The notes: generated from the sequence alone by a model not told the origin. Positions 8,221 to 17,662 are shown, numbered from the stretch's first letter. The stretch: DNA of 64,000 bases from Paracandidimonas soli (GCF_004342005.1 NZ_SMBX01000007.1:1-64000), one strand, 5' to 3'. Numbers and translations are program-made.

Positions 8221-8901
8221 ATGAACGCACCTACCTTGTCAGAAGTGGAACAAGCCCGATTCAATATGATAGAGCAGCAGATCCGCCCCTGGGATGTGCT
8301 GGATACCGATGTGCTGCAGGCACTGTTCGACGTGCCGCGTGAACGCTTCGTGCCTCCCAATATGCAATCGCTGGCCTTTTCCGACATCGAGCTGCCGCTG
8401 GTCGTCAACTCCATCGACACCAACGAAACCATGCTGTCCCCCAAGCTCGAGGCCCGGCTTGCGCAAGAACTGCGGCTCAAGCCCAGCGACTGTGTGCTGG
8501 AAATCGGCACGGGCTCCGGCTATCAGGCCGCCCTGCTGGCGCGTCTGGCGCAGCAGGTCACCAGCGTCGAGGTCAACAGCAAGCTGGCCACCTACGCGCA
8601 GCAGAACCTGCAGCGCAACCAGATCGACAATGTGCGCGTCGAGACTGGCGACGCCCATGCCGGCTGGGGCGCCACCGAATACGACGCCATCCTGCTGACG
8701 GGCTCGGTTCCCGCCATTCCGGACGGCCTGAAATACCAGTTGCGCATCGGCGGACGCATGGTCGTCGTCGTTGGGCAGGCTCCCATCATGACGGCATTCC
8801 GCATCACGCGCACCAGCGCCGCCAACTTCGAGACCGAAGGCCTGTTCGATACCGTCATCAAGCCCCTGCGCGGGCCTGCTGTGTCTCAGTTCAAATTCTG
8901 A
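8221..8901 (+). CDS. Protein-L-isoaspartate O-methyltransferase family protein
   Basis: The 226-residue product has the S-adenosylmethionine-binding glycine motif VLEIGTGSGYQAALLA and the N-terminal PRERFVP segment of the PCMT family, which methylates damaged isoaspartyl residues to start repair. It resembles the betaproteobacterial variant encoded just before a TolC homologue, as here. A GTG three codons upstream (8212) is an alternative start; neither has a strong ribosome binding site. I have not assigned pcm because this variant is diverged from the enterobacterial enzyme. Confidence 0.85.
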   Translation: MNAPTLSEVEQARFNMIEQQIRPWDVLDTDVLQALFDVPRERFVPPNMQSLAFSDIELPLVVNSIDTNETMLSPKLEARLAQELRLKPSDCVLEIGTGSGYQAALLARLAQQVTSVEVNSKLATYAQQNLQRNQIDNVRVETGDAHAGWGATEYDAILLTGSVPAIPDGLKYQLRIGGRMVVVVGQAPIMTAFRITRTSAANFETEGLFDTVIKPLRGPAVSQFKF

Positions 8902-8914
8902 GCCCGGCCCTCCC

Positions 8915-10255
8915 GTGCAGCCGCTCCGCCTGAAACACGCGCTGGCGCTATTCACCCTGGCACTGGCCGTTCCACTGGCCAATGCCCAGGATCTGCTGCA
9001 GATATGGCAGTCCGCGCTGCAACGGGATCCCACTTACGCCGCCGCGCAATCGGCGCGCAACGCCGAGCAGGAACGCGTGCCGCAGGCTCGCGCGCAACTG
9101 CTGCCCCAGATCCAGGCCCAGGCCGGCACCTATGCGCAGGACAAGCGGCATGCCAGCGAACTGAACCAAGGCTCGGGCAGCAACCGCAACCTCTGGTCGC
9201 TGACGCTGACCCAGCCCGTCATCGACATCTCGCGCTGGCGCCAGCTGGAGCAATCGCACTTCCATGCCAACTCGGCCGATGTTGCGCAGCAACTGGCCTA
9301 TCAGGACCTGATCCTGCGCGTGACCCAGGCCTATTTCGACGTGCTGGCGGCGCAAGACACGCTGAACGTCATCCATGCCCAGATCCGCGCCGCCGAGCAC
9401 CAGTTGCAGTCAGCGCAGCAGTCCTTCGCGCTGGGCGGCACGACCATTGCCGATACGCACGAAACCCAGGCGCGGCTTGATCTGCTGCAGGCCTCCGAAA
9501 TCCAGGCGCAGAACGCCCTGCAGATCAGCCGCGACCGCCTGTCCACGCTGATCTACGAGCCCGTGGGCCAGTTGGCGACCCTGCGCACCGATACGCCCCT
9601 GCCTCCCCCGCAGCCCGCGACCATCGACGACTGGGTTACGCAGGCCGCAACCGCCAACCTGGACGTACTGCGCGCCGACCTGGATGCGCGCATCGCCGAG
9701 AACCGCATCTCGGTCGCCCGCAGCGGCCACTACCCCACCCTGTCCCTGCAGGCGCAAACCGGCAGCGCCAGCGACAATCGCCTGTACCCGAACAACCAGG
9801 GCCCAAGGTCGATGGACAGCTCGATCGGCCTACAGCTTTCCATCCCGCTGTATTCCGGCGGCGGCATTTCCTCCGAGGTGCGCGAGCAGACGCTGCGCCT
9901 GCAGCAGGCCCGCTACCAGCTCGAAGCCGCGAAGCGCCTGGCCACGCAGTCGGCCCAGCAGTATTTTTCGGGGGTGGTGTCGGGGCTGTCACAGGTCCGG
10001 GCGCTGAGCGCCGCCGAGGCCTCCAGCCGCGCATCGCTCGAAGCCAACCAGCTTGGCTATGAAGTTGGCGTGCGGGTGAACATCGACGTGCTGAACGCGC
10101 AGCAGCAGTTGTACGAAACGCAGCGCAACCTGGCCCGCGCCCGCTACGATACGCTGATGCACGGCCTGCGCCTGAAGGCCAGCAGCGGCGCGCTGAACGA
10201 ATCCGACATCATCGCCATCAACAATCTGCTGGCAAGCTCGCAACAAGTGCAATAA
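8915..10255 (+). CDS. tolC: TolC-family outer membrane efflux/type I secretion channel
   Basis: The 446-residue protein has a signal peptide with a likely cut after ALANA (about residue 24). Two repeated long helical hairpin/beta-strand halves make up the TolC channel (for example the repeated YFDVLAAQD and YFSGVVSG helix starts, and IDVLNAQQQLYETQRNLARA near the end). It forms trimeric outer-membrane tunnels serving efflux pumps or type I exporters; no inner-membrane partner is encoded nearby. The start is a GTG 13 bases after the methyltransferase stop, so the two genes are probably one transcript. Confidence 0.9.
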   Translation: MQPLRLKHALALFTLALAVPLANAQDLLQIWQSALQRDPTYAAAQSARNAEQERVPQARAQLLPQIQAQAGTYAQDKRHASELNQGSGSNRNLWSLTLTQPVIDISRWRQLEQSHFHANSADVAQQLAYQDLILRVTQAYFDVLAAQDTLNVIHAQIRAAEHQLQSAQQSFALGGTTIADTHETQARLDLLQASEIQAQNALQISRDRLSTLIYEPVGQLATLRTDTPLPPPQPATIDDWVTQAATANLDVLRADLDARIAENRISVARSGHYPTLSLQAQTGSASDNRLYPNNQGPRSMDSSIGLQLSIPLYSGGGISSEVREQTLRLQQARYQLEAAKRLATQSAQQYFSGVVSGLSQVRALSAAEASSRASLEANQLGYEVGVRVNIDVLNAQQQLYETQRNLARARYDTLMHGLRLKASSGALNESDIIAINNLLASSQQVQ

Positions 10256-10316
10256 CCGCGCAACGCGCTGGTGAAGAATCCGACCTGAAGTCCGGGACTT
10301 GCGCTTTGGCCCGTGG

Positions 10317-10718
10317 TCAAGCCATGCGTATTTCTTGTAAAAGCTCGGGATGCCTGTCCAGCAAGCGCAGCAATTTGATCAGTGCTATCGACGGACTGGC
10401 TTTGCCGGTTTCATAGCGGGAAAAGGCGTTGACACCGCCACCAAAAATTTCCGCCGCCTCCCTCTGATCCAGCCCCAGTTTTTTACGTACAGACGCGATA
10501 TAGCCGGGATCCACTTGCGCAGCATTCACTTGCCGATTGAATGCGAGCATGGCCTGGCTTACCCGAGCAGATTCGGTTTCATTGAGCACTGTTTCCCCAC
10601 AGGCTGGGCAACACTCGCCAGCCACTGCAGGTATCAACGTGGATTTGCCTTTGTAGGTATAGGACAGATCGCGACACTGCGTCACCAAATCATCTGCAGC
10701 ACAAGCAGGACAAAGCAT
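10317..10718 (-). CDS. mqsA: MqsA-type antitoxin
   Basis: The 133-residue protein has the MqsA architecture: an N-terminal zinc-binding domain with two CxxC pairs (MLCPAC near the start and CCPACGE about residue 38) and a C-terminal XRE helix-turn-helix (LGLDQREAAEIFGGGVNAFSRYETGK). It neutralises MqsR and represses the operon. The ATG at 10718 is preferred over an in-frame GTG at 10724 because AAGGAG lies 7-8 bases before the ATG and would be too close to the GTG. It follows mqsR with a 2-base gap, so translation is coupled. Confidence 0.9.
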   Translation of the reverse strand: MLCPACAADDLVTQCRDLSYTYKGKSTLIPAVAGECCPACGETVLNETESARVSQAMLAFNRQVNAAQVDPGYIASVRKKLGLDQREAAEIFGGGVNAFSRYETGKASPSIALIKLLRLLDRHPELLQEIRMA

Positions 10719-10720
10719 TG

Positions 10721-11017
10721 TCACAGCTCCTTGAAGGATACGACAAGGACGTCATCAGGCACGGTAAGCTTCATGTACGCCCAGCCGCCAGTCGTCCATG
10801 GACGATAAACATCATGCCAGACTCTATGATCCGCATGTGTCGTCATACTTTTATGGAAAACGCTGGACTCCAGGCTCACGACAGTATCGACAAGTGCCCT
10901 GAAGTCCAAGCCCAGACCTGCCGCACCAGCCAACGCTGAAACTGTTGATCTGATGCGTCCGGCGCTTGCCAATGCCTTTACCGCGTGTAGTTTGTAATGC
11001 GGAATCGCTTTTTCCAT
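10721..11017 (-). CDS. mqsR: MqsR-type mRNA interferase toxin
   Basis: The 98-residue protein matches the MqsR family: N-terminal EKAIPHYKL, central SVFHKSMTTHADHRVWHDVYR and C-terminal YMKLTVPDDVLVVSFKEL. MqsR cuts mRNA, preferring GCU in Escherichia coli, and is counteracted by MqsA. Toxin-first gene order matches the known operon. The start codon abuts an inverted repeat that resembles the known Mqs operator. Confidence 0.9.
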   Translation of the reverse strand: MEKAIPHYKLHAVKALASAGRIRSTVSALAGAAGLGLDFRALVDTVVSLESSVFHKSMTTHADHRVWHDVYRPWTTGGWAYMKLTVPDDVLVVSFKEL

Positions 11018-11042
11018 GATATTAACCTAAAAAGTTAATATC
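11018..11042 (-). promoter_or_regulatory. Inverted repeat operator abutting mqsR start
   Basis: Perfect 9-base arms, GATATTAAC (11018-11026) and GTTAATATC (11034-11042), flank a 7-base spacer and end at the base before the mqsR ATG. Within it, AACCT-AAA-AAGTT differs by one base from the AACCT-N-AGGTT palindrome that MqsA binds in Escherichia coli. The repeat also contains the only ribosome-binding-like AGG, so the transcript could hide it in a hairpin. Confidence 0.6.
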
Positions 11043-11233
11043 AACAATATACTTATCAAGCCTGCATATGCTTTTCATCAGTGGCGTCCCGGAGTTTGCT
11101 TGCGATGCTTCCAGATTGAAAACCAGTGAGAACTGCAATCTGAAAGACCGGGAACTACCATAGCGGGCTTGTTGCCCGCCAACCTGCCGATTGGGAGCAA
11201 TATGTCAGTGAGGATATTTACTCAATATCGGCA

Positions 11234-11713
11234 TCAAACTCCGCGTATCTTCTTCAGCAGCGCCGTGGTCGACTTTTCGTGCTCGAAGGGAATGGCCACC
11301 GCGCGGCCGCCCCAGCTTTCCACGACGGCGGTTTCCGGCAGCTTGGCCATGTCGTAGTCGCCGCCCTTGACGATGATGTCCGGCCGCAGTTGCTCGATCA
11401 GTTGCTGCGGCGTGTCTTCATCGAACGACGTCACCAGCGTCACGCTTTGCAGCGACGCCAGCAGGGCGGCGCGATCCTGCTCGGTATTCAGCGGACGGTC
11501 GTCGCCCTTGCCCAGGCGGCGCACCGAGGCATCCGTGTTGACGGCCACGATCAGCGTCGCGCCCAGCTGCGCCGCCTGGTCCAGGTACGTGACATGGCCG
11601 CGATGCAGGATGTCGAAGACGCCATTGGTGAACACCAGCGGACGCGGCAGTTCGGCGACGCGCGCCACGCACTGCTCGCGGGTGAGGATCTTGCTTTCGA
11701 ATGATGCTGTCAT
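11234..11713 (-). CDS. rfaE2: D-glycero-beta-D-manno-heptose 1-phosphate adenylyltransferase
   Basis: This 159-residue cytidylyltransferase-fold enzyme activates heptose 1-phosphate to ADP-heptose for lipopolysaccharide inner core synthesis. The nucleotide-binding motif FTNGVFDILHRGH (with the HxGH signature) is at about residues 28-40. The length equals the stand-alone adenylyltransferase; the kinase half (RfaE1) is not fused and not in this window. It is on the same strand as ubiB, 68 bases downstream of it. Confidence 0.92.
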   Translation of the reverse strand: MTASFESKILTREQCVARVAELPRPLVFTNGVFDILHRGHVTYLDQAAQLGATLIVAVNTDASVRRLGKGDDRPLNTEQDRAALLASLQSVTLVTSFDEDTPQQLIEQLRPDIIVKGGDYDMAKLPETAVVESWGGRAVAIPFEHEKSTTALLKKIRGV

Positions 11714-11781
11714 GGCATTTTCCTGGCGCCTGTCGGCACTGAACGATATCTCAACGCTAGCGGATTATCGGGCGGCCGCCC

Positions 11782-13335
11782 CTAGCGCGTCAGCGCCCAC
11801 AAGGCGATGCCCAGGGCTGCGGCCCCCAAAGCGGCAATGGCCATCAATACGCGATTGGCCTGCTCCTGCGAGCGCCGCAGTTGTTCGATTTCCTGCGCCA
11901 GCTTGGGCGCGGTATCGGGGCGGGACAGCTGCGCATGCACCAGGCGGGGCAACTCGGGCAGCATCTGCGCCCATTGCCCGGACTCCGCCTTGAGCCGCTC
12001 GCGCAATGCCTCCAGCCCGACGCGCTGGTGCATCCACTTTTCCAGGTACGGCTTGGCGGTCTGCCAGAGGTCCAGTTCGGGATCCAGCTCGCGGCCCATG
12101 CCTTCGACGTTCAGCAGGGTTTTCTGCAGCAGCACCAATTGCGGCTGGATTTCCACATTGAATCGGCGCGAAGTCTGGAACAACCGCAGCAGCACCTGGC
12201 CCAGCGAGATCTCGGCCAGGGGCCGGTCGAAATAAGGTTCGCACACCGCGCGCACCGCGCCTTCGAGCTCGACCTCGCGCGTGGTGGGCGGCACCCAGCC
12301 CGATTCGATGTGCAGTTGCGCTACGCGGCGATAATCGCGCCGGAAGAAAGCCAGGAAATTCTGCGCCAGATAGTTCTTGTCGAATTCCGACAGCGAGCCG
12401 ACGATGCCGAAGTCCAGCGCAATATAGCGGCCCAGAGTCTTGGGATCGTCGGAGACATAGATATTGCCCGGATGCATGTCCGCATGGAAAAAGCCATCGG
12501 TGAACACCTGGGTAAAGAAGATCTCCACGCCGCTGCGGGCCAGCCGCTTGATGTCGATGCCCGCCTCGCGCAGCCGGTCGATCTTGCTGACCTGGATGCC
12601 GCTCATGCGCTCCATGGTGAACACATTGGTGGCGCAGTAGTCCCACATGACCTCGGGCACGATCAGCAGATGGCTGCGCCCGGTCTCCGGCGCGAAATTG
12701 CGCCGCAGCTGGCTGCAGTTGGCCGCCTCGCGAATCAGGTCCAGCTCATCGTGCAGATAGTTGTTGAACTCGGCCACGACCTCGCGGGGCTTGAGGCGGC
12801 GGCCGTCGGGCAGCAGGCGCTCCACCAGCGCCGCCAGCACGCGCATCAGCGCCAGGTCCTTTTCAATGATGTCGCGCATGCCGGGGCGCAGCACCTTCAC
12901 GGCCACCTCGCGGCCATCGTGCAGCACGGCGAAATGCACCTGGGCGATGGAGGCCGACGCCACGGGATCCGTCTCGAAGTGCTTGAACAGCGTGTACGGC
13001 GATTCTCCGAGCGACTGCTCGATGGTCTTTATCGCCACGCTGGAGGGAAACGGGGGGACGCGATCCTGCAGCAGCGCCAGCTCTTGCGCCACATCCAGCG
13101 GAATCAGGTCGCGGCGCGTGGACAGCAGCTGTCCGAATTTGACGAAAATCGGACCCAGGGACTCCAGAGCAAGACGCAGCCGCACGCCGCGCTCCAGCTT
13201 GGGCGGACGGCCGAAGCGGACGATGCGCAGCAGTCCGGCGGCAATCGGATGGCGGATGGTGGACAGCACCAGTTCGTCGAGCCGATAGCGCAGCGAGACA
13301 AGACAAATACGCAGCAGACGGAAGAAGATCAACAT
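11782..13335 (-). CDS. ubiB: UbiB ABC1/ADCK-type atypical kinase for ubiquinone biosynthesis
   Basis: The 517-residue protein has the family-specific KFGQ motif (residues 66-69), the Ala-rich nucleotide loop SASIAQVH, the VAIKTIEQ and VAVKVLRPG strands and the catalytic [13 protein letters not shown] motif. The C-terminus ends in hydrophobic transmembrane helix ([18 protein letters not shown]). UbiB is an ATPase needed for aerobic ubiquinone synthesis, thought to act on lipid intermediates at the membrane. The ubiJ stop is 2 bases before its start, so the two are surely cotranscribed. Confidence 0.95.
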   Translation of the reverse strand: MLIFFRLLRICLVSLRYRLDELVLSTIRHPIAAGLLRIVRFGRPPKLERGVRLRLALESLGPIFVKFGQLLSTRRDLIPLDVAQELALLQDRVPPFPSSVAIKTIEQSLGESPYTLFKHFETDPVASASIAQVHFAVLHDGREVAVKVLRPGMRDIIEKDLALMRVLAALVERLLPDGRRLKPREVVAEFNNYLHDELDLIREAANCSQLRRNFAPETGRSHLLIVPEVMWDYCATNVFTMERMSGIQVSKIDRLREAGIDIKRLARSGVEIFFTQVFTDGFFHADMHPGNIYVSDDPKTLGRYIALDFGIVGSLSEFDKNYLAQNFLAFFRRDYRRVAQLHIESGWVPPTTREVELEGAVRAVCEPYFDRPLAEISLGQVLLRLFQTSRRFNVEIQPQLVLLQKTLLNVEGMGRELDPELDLWQTAKPYLEKWMHQRVGLEALRERLKAESGQWAQMLPELPRLVHAQLSRPDTAPKLAQEIEQLRRSQEQANRVLMAIAALGAAALGIALWALTR

Positions 13336-13337
13336 GT

Positions 13338-14006
13338 TCAGCTCTTGTGTGCGGCAGGGCCTGCGGGCCGCTGCGTATTGCCGGAGGCATTAGCGCGCCG
13401 GCGCGCCAGCCGCGCCATGCGTTGCTCCAGGCCGGCCAACCGGGACTGCAGCCCAGCCACGCGTTCCGCCCAATGCTCGAAGGCAGGCCGGGAGACCAGC
13501 ATGCCGCTCTCCTCGGAAAGGTATTCGGCCGTATTGCCCATGAAGCGCCGCGCGGTTTCCGTGGCGGCCGCAGCGGCATTGCGCGCCGTCGACGTCAGCC
13601 TGACAGCGGCCACGTCTCCCACCAGGCGGGAAAGATCGTCTTCCACGTCCCAGCGCAGATCGCGCGCCAGGTCGGACACGACCTGCGCCAGCGCAGCATC
13701 GCCCTGCACGTGCATCAGCGCAGCCAGCGCGGCGGGATCGCGCGTGCGCAGGGCGGCGGGCACATCGCGCCAGCGGCTGGATGGAATGGACAGCGTGACA
13801 TCCGGCGCCGCCTGCTCCCCTGCCGGCTGCAGCTCGCCTTCAGGCAGGATCTCCAGTCCGAACGGACGCAGGCCGATATCGAACCTTACCGTTTTCCCCG
13901 CCTGCGCGCGCAGGCGCTGCGCGGCCCAGGGCTCGCGCCGGATCAGCGGATTGATCAGCCTGACGGCCAGGGCCACCGGATCGGGCAGCAATTGGAAAGG
14001 CAGCAT
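13338..14006 (-). CDS. ubiJ: UbiJ ubiquinone biosynthesis accessory factor (SCP2 domain)
   Basis: The 222-residue product has an N-terminal SCP2-like lipid-binding domain ([10 protein letters not shown] to about residue 110) and an Ala/Arg-rich C-terminal coiled region ending in a [14 protein letters not shown] heptad-like helix. UbiJ binds ubiquinone intermediates and organises the soluble Ubi complex. The start is the ATG at 14006, where family homology begins; the frame continues upstream without homology. It sits directly before ubiB, the usual betaproteobacterial order. Confidence 0.85.
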   Translation of the reverse strand: MLPFQLLPDPVALAVRLINPLIRREPWAAQRLRAQAGKTVRFDIGLRPFGLEILPEGELQPAGEQAAPDVTLSIPSSRWRDVPAALRTRDPAALAALMHVQGDAALAQVVSDLARDLRWDVEDDLSRLVGDVAAVRLTSTARNAAAAATETARRFMGNTAEYLSEESGMLVSRPAFEHWAERVAGLQSRLAGLEQRMARLARRRANASGNTQRPAGPAAHKS

Positions 14007-14202
14007 AGAAATTACCGGGATCAGAAAGCACTCGCAGCCATGCTCGCCGGCCTGGAAACCGGCCGCGCATCCTGCGCCGCCCATTGTACAGACCTATTCC
14101 ACCCGCCGCCCGCGCGGCAGCCGCACTGGAAAGGCAAAAGGGGCGCTCCCTTGCGATCGGACAAATCGCAGTGAAGCGCCCCCGGGGCAAGTGTTGGATG
14201 GA

Positions 14203-15192
14203 TCAGCTGGCGTGTTCGACCGGAATCTGCTGGATGCCGGCCAGCAGCCAGCCCTGGCCGTCGGCCTTGAACAGGTTCCATACCTCTTCGAAGCGGAAGG
14301 CTTCGCTGCCGACCGACTCGCGCAGCATGCCGGAATAGCGCACGCTGGCCAGATAGCCGTCCTGCACCTTTTCTATGCCCAGCAGCTCGGCGTTGAGCAG
14401 GACGATTTCCGTCTTGCCGCCATCTTCGCGACCCATCATCTGGGGCTTGAGTTCGGCGATCAGGTCGTCGGTCAGGTATTCGGTCAGCTCATCGATGGCG
14501 CCGCGATCCCAGATGCCCTGGATGGTGGCGAACTGCTTCTTGGCCTGGGCCAGGAAGGTGGCGGTATCGAAATCGCCGGGGATGAACCAGGATTCGTCCA
14601 CAGGCGCAGCGGGCACCGTTTCCAGGGGCGCGGCTGCGGCTGCTGCGACGGGCGCGGCCGCCGCCGGCTCGGACGACTGGCGCCACAGGGGCTGCGTATC
14701 GCCCTGGCGATTCAGGCCGTTGCCGCCATTGCCTGCGCCTGCCTGCTGCATCGCGGGACGCGCAGCGCCGCCGCGCAGACGGCGGAAGATGAAGATGACG
14801 GCGAAAGCCAGCAGACCGATCAGCAGCATGCTGGAGATCAGCTCCAGGAATGCGCCGGACAGGCCCAGGTGGGACAGCAGCGCGGCAATGCCCAGGCCGG
14901 CGGCGATACCGGCGATGGGGCCCAGCCAGCGCGACATGCCGCTCTTCGCTGCCGCGCCCGCGCCGGCGGCCCCGGCCGCCGCTGCAGGCGCCGCGGCGCG
15001 CTGCGCCGTATTGGCGTTGGCTGCCGTGGGCGGCGTGACTGCCTGGCGCTGCTGCGTTACGTTGGTGGACTGGCGGCCAAAGCTCTTGCCGCCGCCTGCG
15101 CGGCGAGCCTCGGCATCGAACGATGCCGTCAGCATGGCGCCCGTCGACACGACCAGCGTGACGATGGCAAAGAATCGGGAAAGTCGGGTCAT
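14203..15192 (-). CDS. Tim44-domain membrane protein
   Basis: The 329-residue protein has an N-terminal signal-like hydrophobic segment (about 7-24) and an Ala/Gly/Gln-rich linker. Two membrane helices follow (about 88-108 and 114-138, ending FIFRRL). A C-terminal Tim44-like domain (about 195-325) contains DFDTATFLAQAKKQFATIQGIWD and ends near the C-terminus. The family is conserved in betaproteobacteria next to ubiJ/ubiB, but its role is not settled. Tim44 domains bind membranes or protein partners. Confidence 0.85.
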   Translation of the reverse strand: MTRLSRFFAIVTLVVSTGAMLTASFDAEARRAGGGKSFGRQSTNVTQQRQAVTPPTAANANTAQRAAAPAAAAGAAGAGAAAKSGMSRWLGPIAGIAAGLGIAALLSHLGLSGAFLELISSMLLIGLLAFAVIFIFRRLRGGAARPAMQQAGAGNGGNGLNRQGDTQPLWRQSSEPAAAAPVAAAAAAPLETVPAAPVDESWFIPGDFDTATFLAQAKKQFATIQGIWDRGAIDELTEYLTDDLIAELKPQMMGREDGGKTEIVLLNAELLGIEKVQDGYLASVRYSGMLRESVGSEAFRFEEVWNLFKADGQGWLLAGIQQIPVEHAS

Positions 15193-15489
15193 GCGTGTTC
15201 TCCGATGAGCCCGCAGCCAAGACTGCGGGTGGTAACGATGTTGTTTTCTTATAGGAAAAGAAATGCGGATTCCTAATCTTACAGAAAGCTGAACATCACA
15301 GCAAGCTGAATGGAGATTTTCCGCATCATGAAATTTTCATGCCGGGCGGCCGAAACTCCTCCGCCAGATGGGACGTCCGCCCGCGTACGCCCTGCGATAC
15401 GCCGATTGCGCGCTCGAGCGCGTGGCAAAAGCTCCGGCGCGCCGGTATGATGCAACGATTTCCCCCATTATTACAAGACCCTTCCTGCC

Positions 15490-16458
15490 ATGACCACCCC
15501 TCAGCTTCCGACATTCGCCGACGTGCAGTCGGCCGCGGACCGCCTGCAAGGCATTGCCCATCGCACTCCGGTATTGACCTCATCCACTCTGAACCAGCAA
15601 CTCGGCGCCGAAGTCTTCTTCAAGTGCGAGAACCTGCAGCGCATCGGCGCCTTCAAGTTCCGCGGCGCCTACAACGCGCTTTCCCGGCTCACGCCGGAGC
15701 AGCGGCGGCGGGGGGTGGTGGCGTTCTCGTCCGGCAACCATGCGCAGGCCGTGGCGCTGTCGGGCAGGCTGCTGGACACGCCCATTACCGTCGTCATGCC
15801 AGCCGATGCGCCGCAGATCAAGCAGAACGCCACACGGGGATACGGCGCAACCGTCGTCCTGTACGACCGGCTGCGCGAAGACCGGCAAGTCGTAGCCGAC
15901 GCCCTGATCCAGGAAAAGGGGCTGACGCTGGTCCCGCCCTTCGATCATCCCCATGTCATCGCCGGCCAGGGCACGGCGGCCAAGGAACTGCTGGAAGACA
16001 CCGGCCCGCTGGACATGCTGTTCTGCCCGCTCGGCGGCGGCGGCCTGCTGGCCGGCACGCTGTTGTCTGTCGAGGCGCTGTCGCCCGATTGCGCCGCCTA
16101 TGGCGTCGAGCCGCTGGCGGGCAACGACGGGCAGCGATCCATGGAGACCGGCAGCATCGTCTCCATCGCGCCGCCAACCTCCATCGCCGACGGCGCGCTG
16201 TCGCTGGCCCTGGGACAATTGACCTTCCCCATCCTGCAGCGGGTGGCGCGCGGCGTGCTGACAGTCACGGACGAAGAACTGGTCCAGGTCATGCGCTGGT
16301 TCGGCGAACGCATGAAGCTGATCGTGGAGCCCACCGGCTGCCTGGGCGCCGCCGGCATGCTGCAGAACCCCGATCTGGTGCGCGGCAAGCGCGTGGGGGT
16401 TATTCTCAGTGGCGGGAATATCGACTTGTCCCGGTATGGGGAACTGCTGGCGGGCTGA
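15490..16458 (+). CDS. PLP-dependent threonine dehydratase / threo-3-hydroxyaspartate ammonia-lyase family
   Basis: This 322-residue fold-type II PLP enzyme has the lysine in the IGAFKFRGAYNAL motif, the phosphate-binding SSGNHAQAVA and the glycine loop CPLGGGGLLAGT. It deaminates hydroxy amino acids such as threonine, serine or 3-hydroxyaspartate. The length fits the short catabolic/serine-racemase-like branch without a regulatory domain, and it is not the biosynthetic IlvA with ACT domains. It lies opposite in strand to the flanking ubi genes and is directly followed by mobile-element remnants, so it may have arrived by transfer. Confidence 0.85.
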   Translation: MTTPQLPTFADVQSAADRLQGIAHRTPVLTSSTLNQQLGAEVFFKCENLQRIGAFKFRGAYNALSRLTPEQRRRGVVAFSSGNHAQAVALSGRLLDTPITVVMPADAPQIKQNATRGYGATVVLYDRLREDRQVVADALIQEKGLTLVPPFDHPHVIAGQGTAAKELLEDTGPLDMLFCPLGGGGLLAGTLLSVEALSPDCAAYGVEPLAGNDGQRSMETGSIVSIAPPTSIADGALSLALGQLTFPILQRVARGVLTVTDEELVQVMRWFGERMKLIVEPTGCLGAAGMLQNPDLVRGKRVGVILSGGNIDLSRYGELLAG

Positions 16459-16717
16459 GGGGCGGATCACGCTGGCTCAGTTACGCAAGCTGGCCGAAGG
16501 GCTGGATTGCGAAGTCGTGTATGGTCTGGTGCCCCGCCATCCATTACAGAAAATATTGGAGCAGCAGGCAAATGAGATTGCCAGGAAGGAAGTTCTGGGG
16601 GTAGCCCATACGATGGCGCTCGAAGAACAGCGGCCGGATGACGCATTCGTCAACAAGCGGATAGAAGAACGCAAACTTGCTTTGTTGAGCGGTTCGTGGT
16701 CCAAGCTATGGCGATAG
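16459..16717 (+). pseudogene. C-terminal fragment of mobile mystery protein A (XRE regulator)
   Basis: Right after the dehydratase stop, an open frame encodes about 85 residues (ITLAQLRKLAEGLDCEVVYG, then LVPRHPLQKILEQQA, later MALEEQRP). These match the C-terminal half of mobile mystery protein A, an XRE-type DNA-binding protein found paired with a Fic protein. The N-terminal helix-turn-helix part and a plausible start are missing. The stop codon overlaps the next ATG (16708), preserving the coupling of the intact pair. Recognition is by remembered family motifs; a profile search would settle it. Confidence 0.6.
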
Positions 16718-16884
16718 ACTTTATCTCTCTACCAGGCCAAACGCCTATTGATGAAGACGAGAAAGCCGGGCTTATACCCAAGCACATCTCTACCATCGCC
16801 GAGCTTAATGAATGGGAGGCCGCAAATATTCAGGCTGCGATGCAGTGGCTAGGACGACAGCGGCGACTGGATGTGCTCGACGGG
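16708..16884 (+). pseudogene. N-terminal fragment of mobile mystery protein B (Fic family)
   Basis: From the ATG at 16708 the frame encodes LPGQTPIDEDEKAGLIPKHI and a following LNEWEAANIQAAMQW segment. These are the conserved N-terminus of mobile mystery protein B, a Fic-domain protein. Homology stops near 16880, where the ubiE 3' end begins; the remaining codons to a stop at 16938 are antisense to ubiE. The Fic catalytic HxFx(D/E)GNGR motif is absent, so the gene is truncated and inactive. Confidence 0.6.
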
Positions 16885-16885
16885 C

Positions 16886-17662
16886 TCAGCCCAGGTTCAC
16901 CCCTTCATGCAGGGCAACCACGCCGGCTGTCATGTTGAAGTACTGCACATTGGAAAAGCCTACGCCTTCCATCATGCCGGACAGGGTCTGCTGGTCGGGA
17001 TGCATGCGGATGGACTCCGCCAGGTAGCGGTAGCTGTCCGCATCACCCGCCACTTTCGAGCCCAGCCAGGGCAGGATATTGAAGGAATACCAGTCGTAGG
17101 CCGGGGCCAGCGGCGCGGCCACGCGGGAGAACTCCAGCACCAGCAGTTTGCCGCCCGGCTTCAGCACGCGGCGCATTTCCGCCAGCGCCTGCTCCTTGTG
17201 CGTCATGTTGCGCAGGCCGAACGCCACGCTGACGCGGTCGAAATAGGCTGACGGGAACGGCAGCTTCTCGGCGTCGCAGACGGCGGCGGGCAGCACCAGG
17301 CCATGGTCGGCCATGCGGTCGCGCCCGACGCGCAGCATGGATTCGTTGATGTCCGTCAGCCAGACCTCGCCGGACTCTCCGGCGCGCAAAGCGAACGCCT
17401 TGGCCAGGTCGCCCGTGCCGCCGGCGATGTCCAGCACCCTCATGCCCGGGCGGATGCCAGCGCGACGCACGGTGAAGGCCTTCCAGGCCCGGTGCAAGCC
17501 GGCCGACATCAGATCGTTCATGATGTCGTAGCGGCGGGCGACGGAATGGAACACTTCGGCGACTTTCTTCGCCTTTTCGGCCTCGCGGACTGTCTGATAG
17601 CCGAAATGCGTGGTCGATTCGGCGTCGCCTGCCTGATCCGTTTGCTTGTGTTCGTCTTGCAT
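16886..17662 (-). CDS. ubiE: Ubiquinone/menaquinone biosynthesis C-methyltransferase
   Basis: UbiE methylates the ring carbon in ubiquinone (and demethylmenaquinone) synthesis using S-adenosylmethionine. The 258-residue product has the SAM motif [15 protein letters not shown], the [22 protein letters not shown]-terminal signature split around residues 40-60, and the [24 protein letters not shown] motif. It is on the same strand as the Tim44-ubiJ-ubiB genes but separated from them by the dehydratase and the mobile mystery fragments. Confidence 0.95.
   Translation of the reverse strand: MQDEHKQTDQAGDAESTTHFGYQTVREAEKAKKVAEVFHSVARRYDIMNDLMSAGLHRAWKAFTVRRAGIRPGMRVLDIAGGTGDLAKAFALRAGESGEVWLTDINESMLRVGRDRMADHGLVLPAAVCDAEKLPFPSAYFDRVSVAFGLRNMTHKEQALAEMRRVLKPGGKLLVLEFSRVAAPLAPAYDWYSFNILPWLGSKVAGDADSYRYLAESIRMHPDQQTLSGMMEGVGFSNVQYFNMTAGVVALHEGVNLG

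Noticed and set aside
11881-15276. 1131-codon plus-strand open frame over ubiB-ubiJ-Tim44
   Set aside because: It lies opposite three well-supported conserved genes and its translation is low-complexity His/Gln/Arg-rich, typical of antisense shadows in GC-rich DNA.
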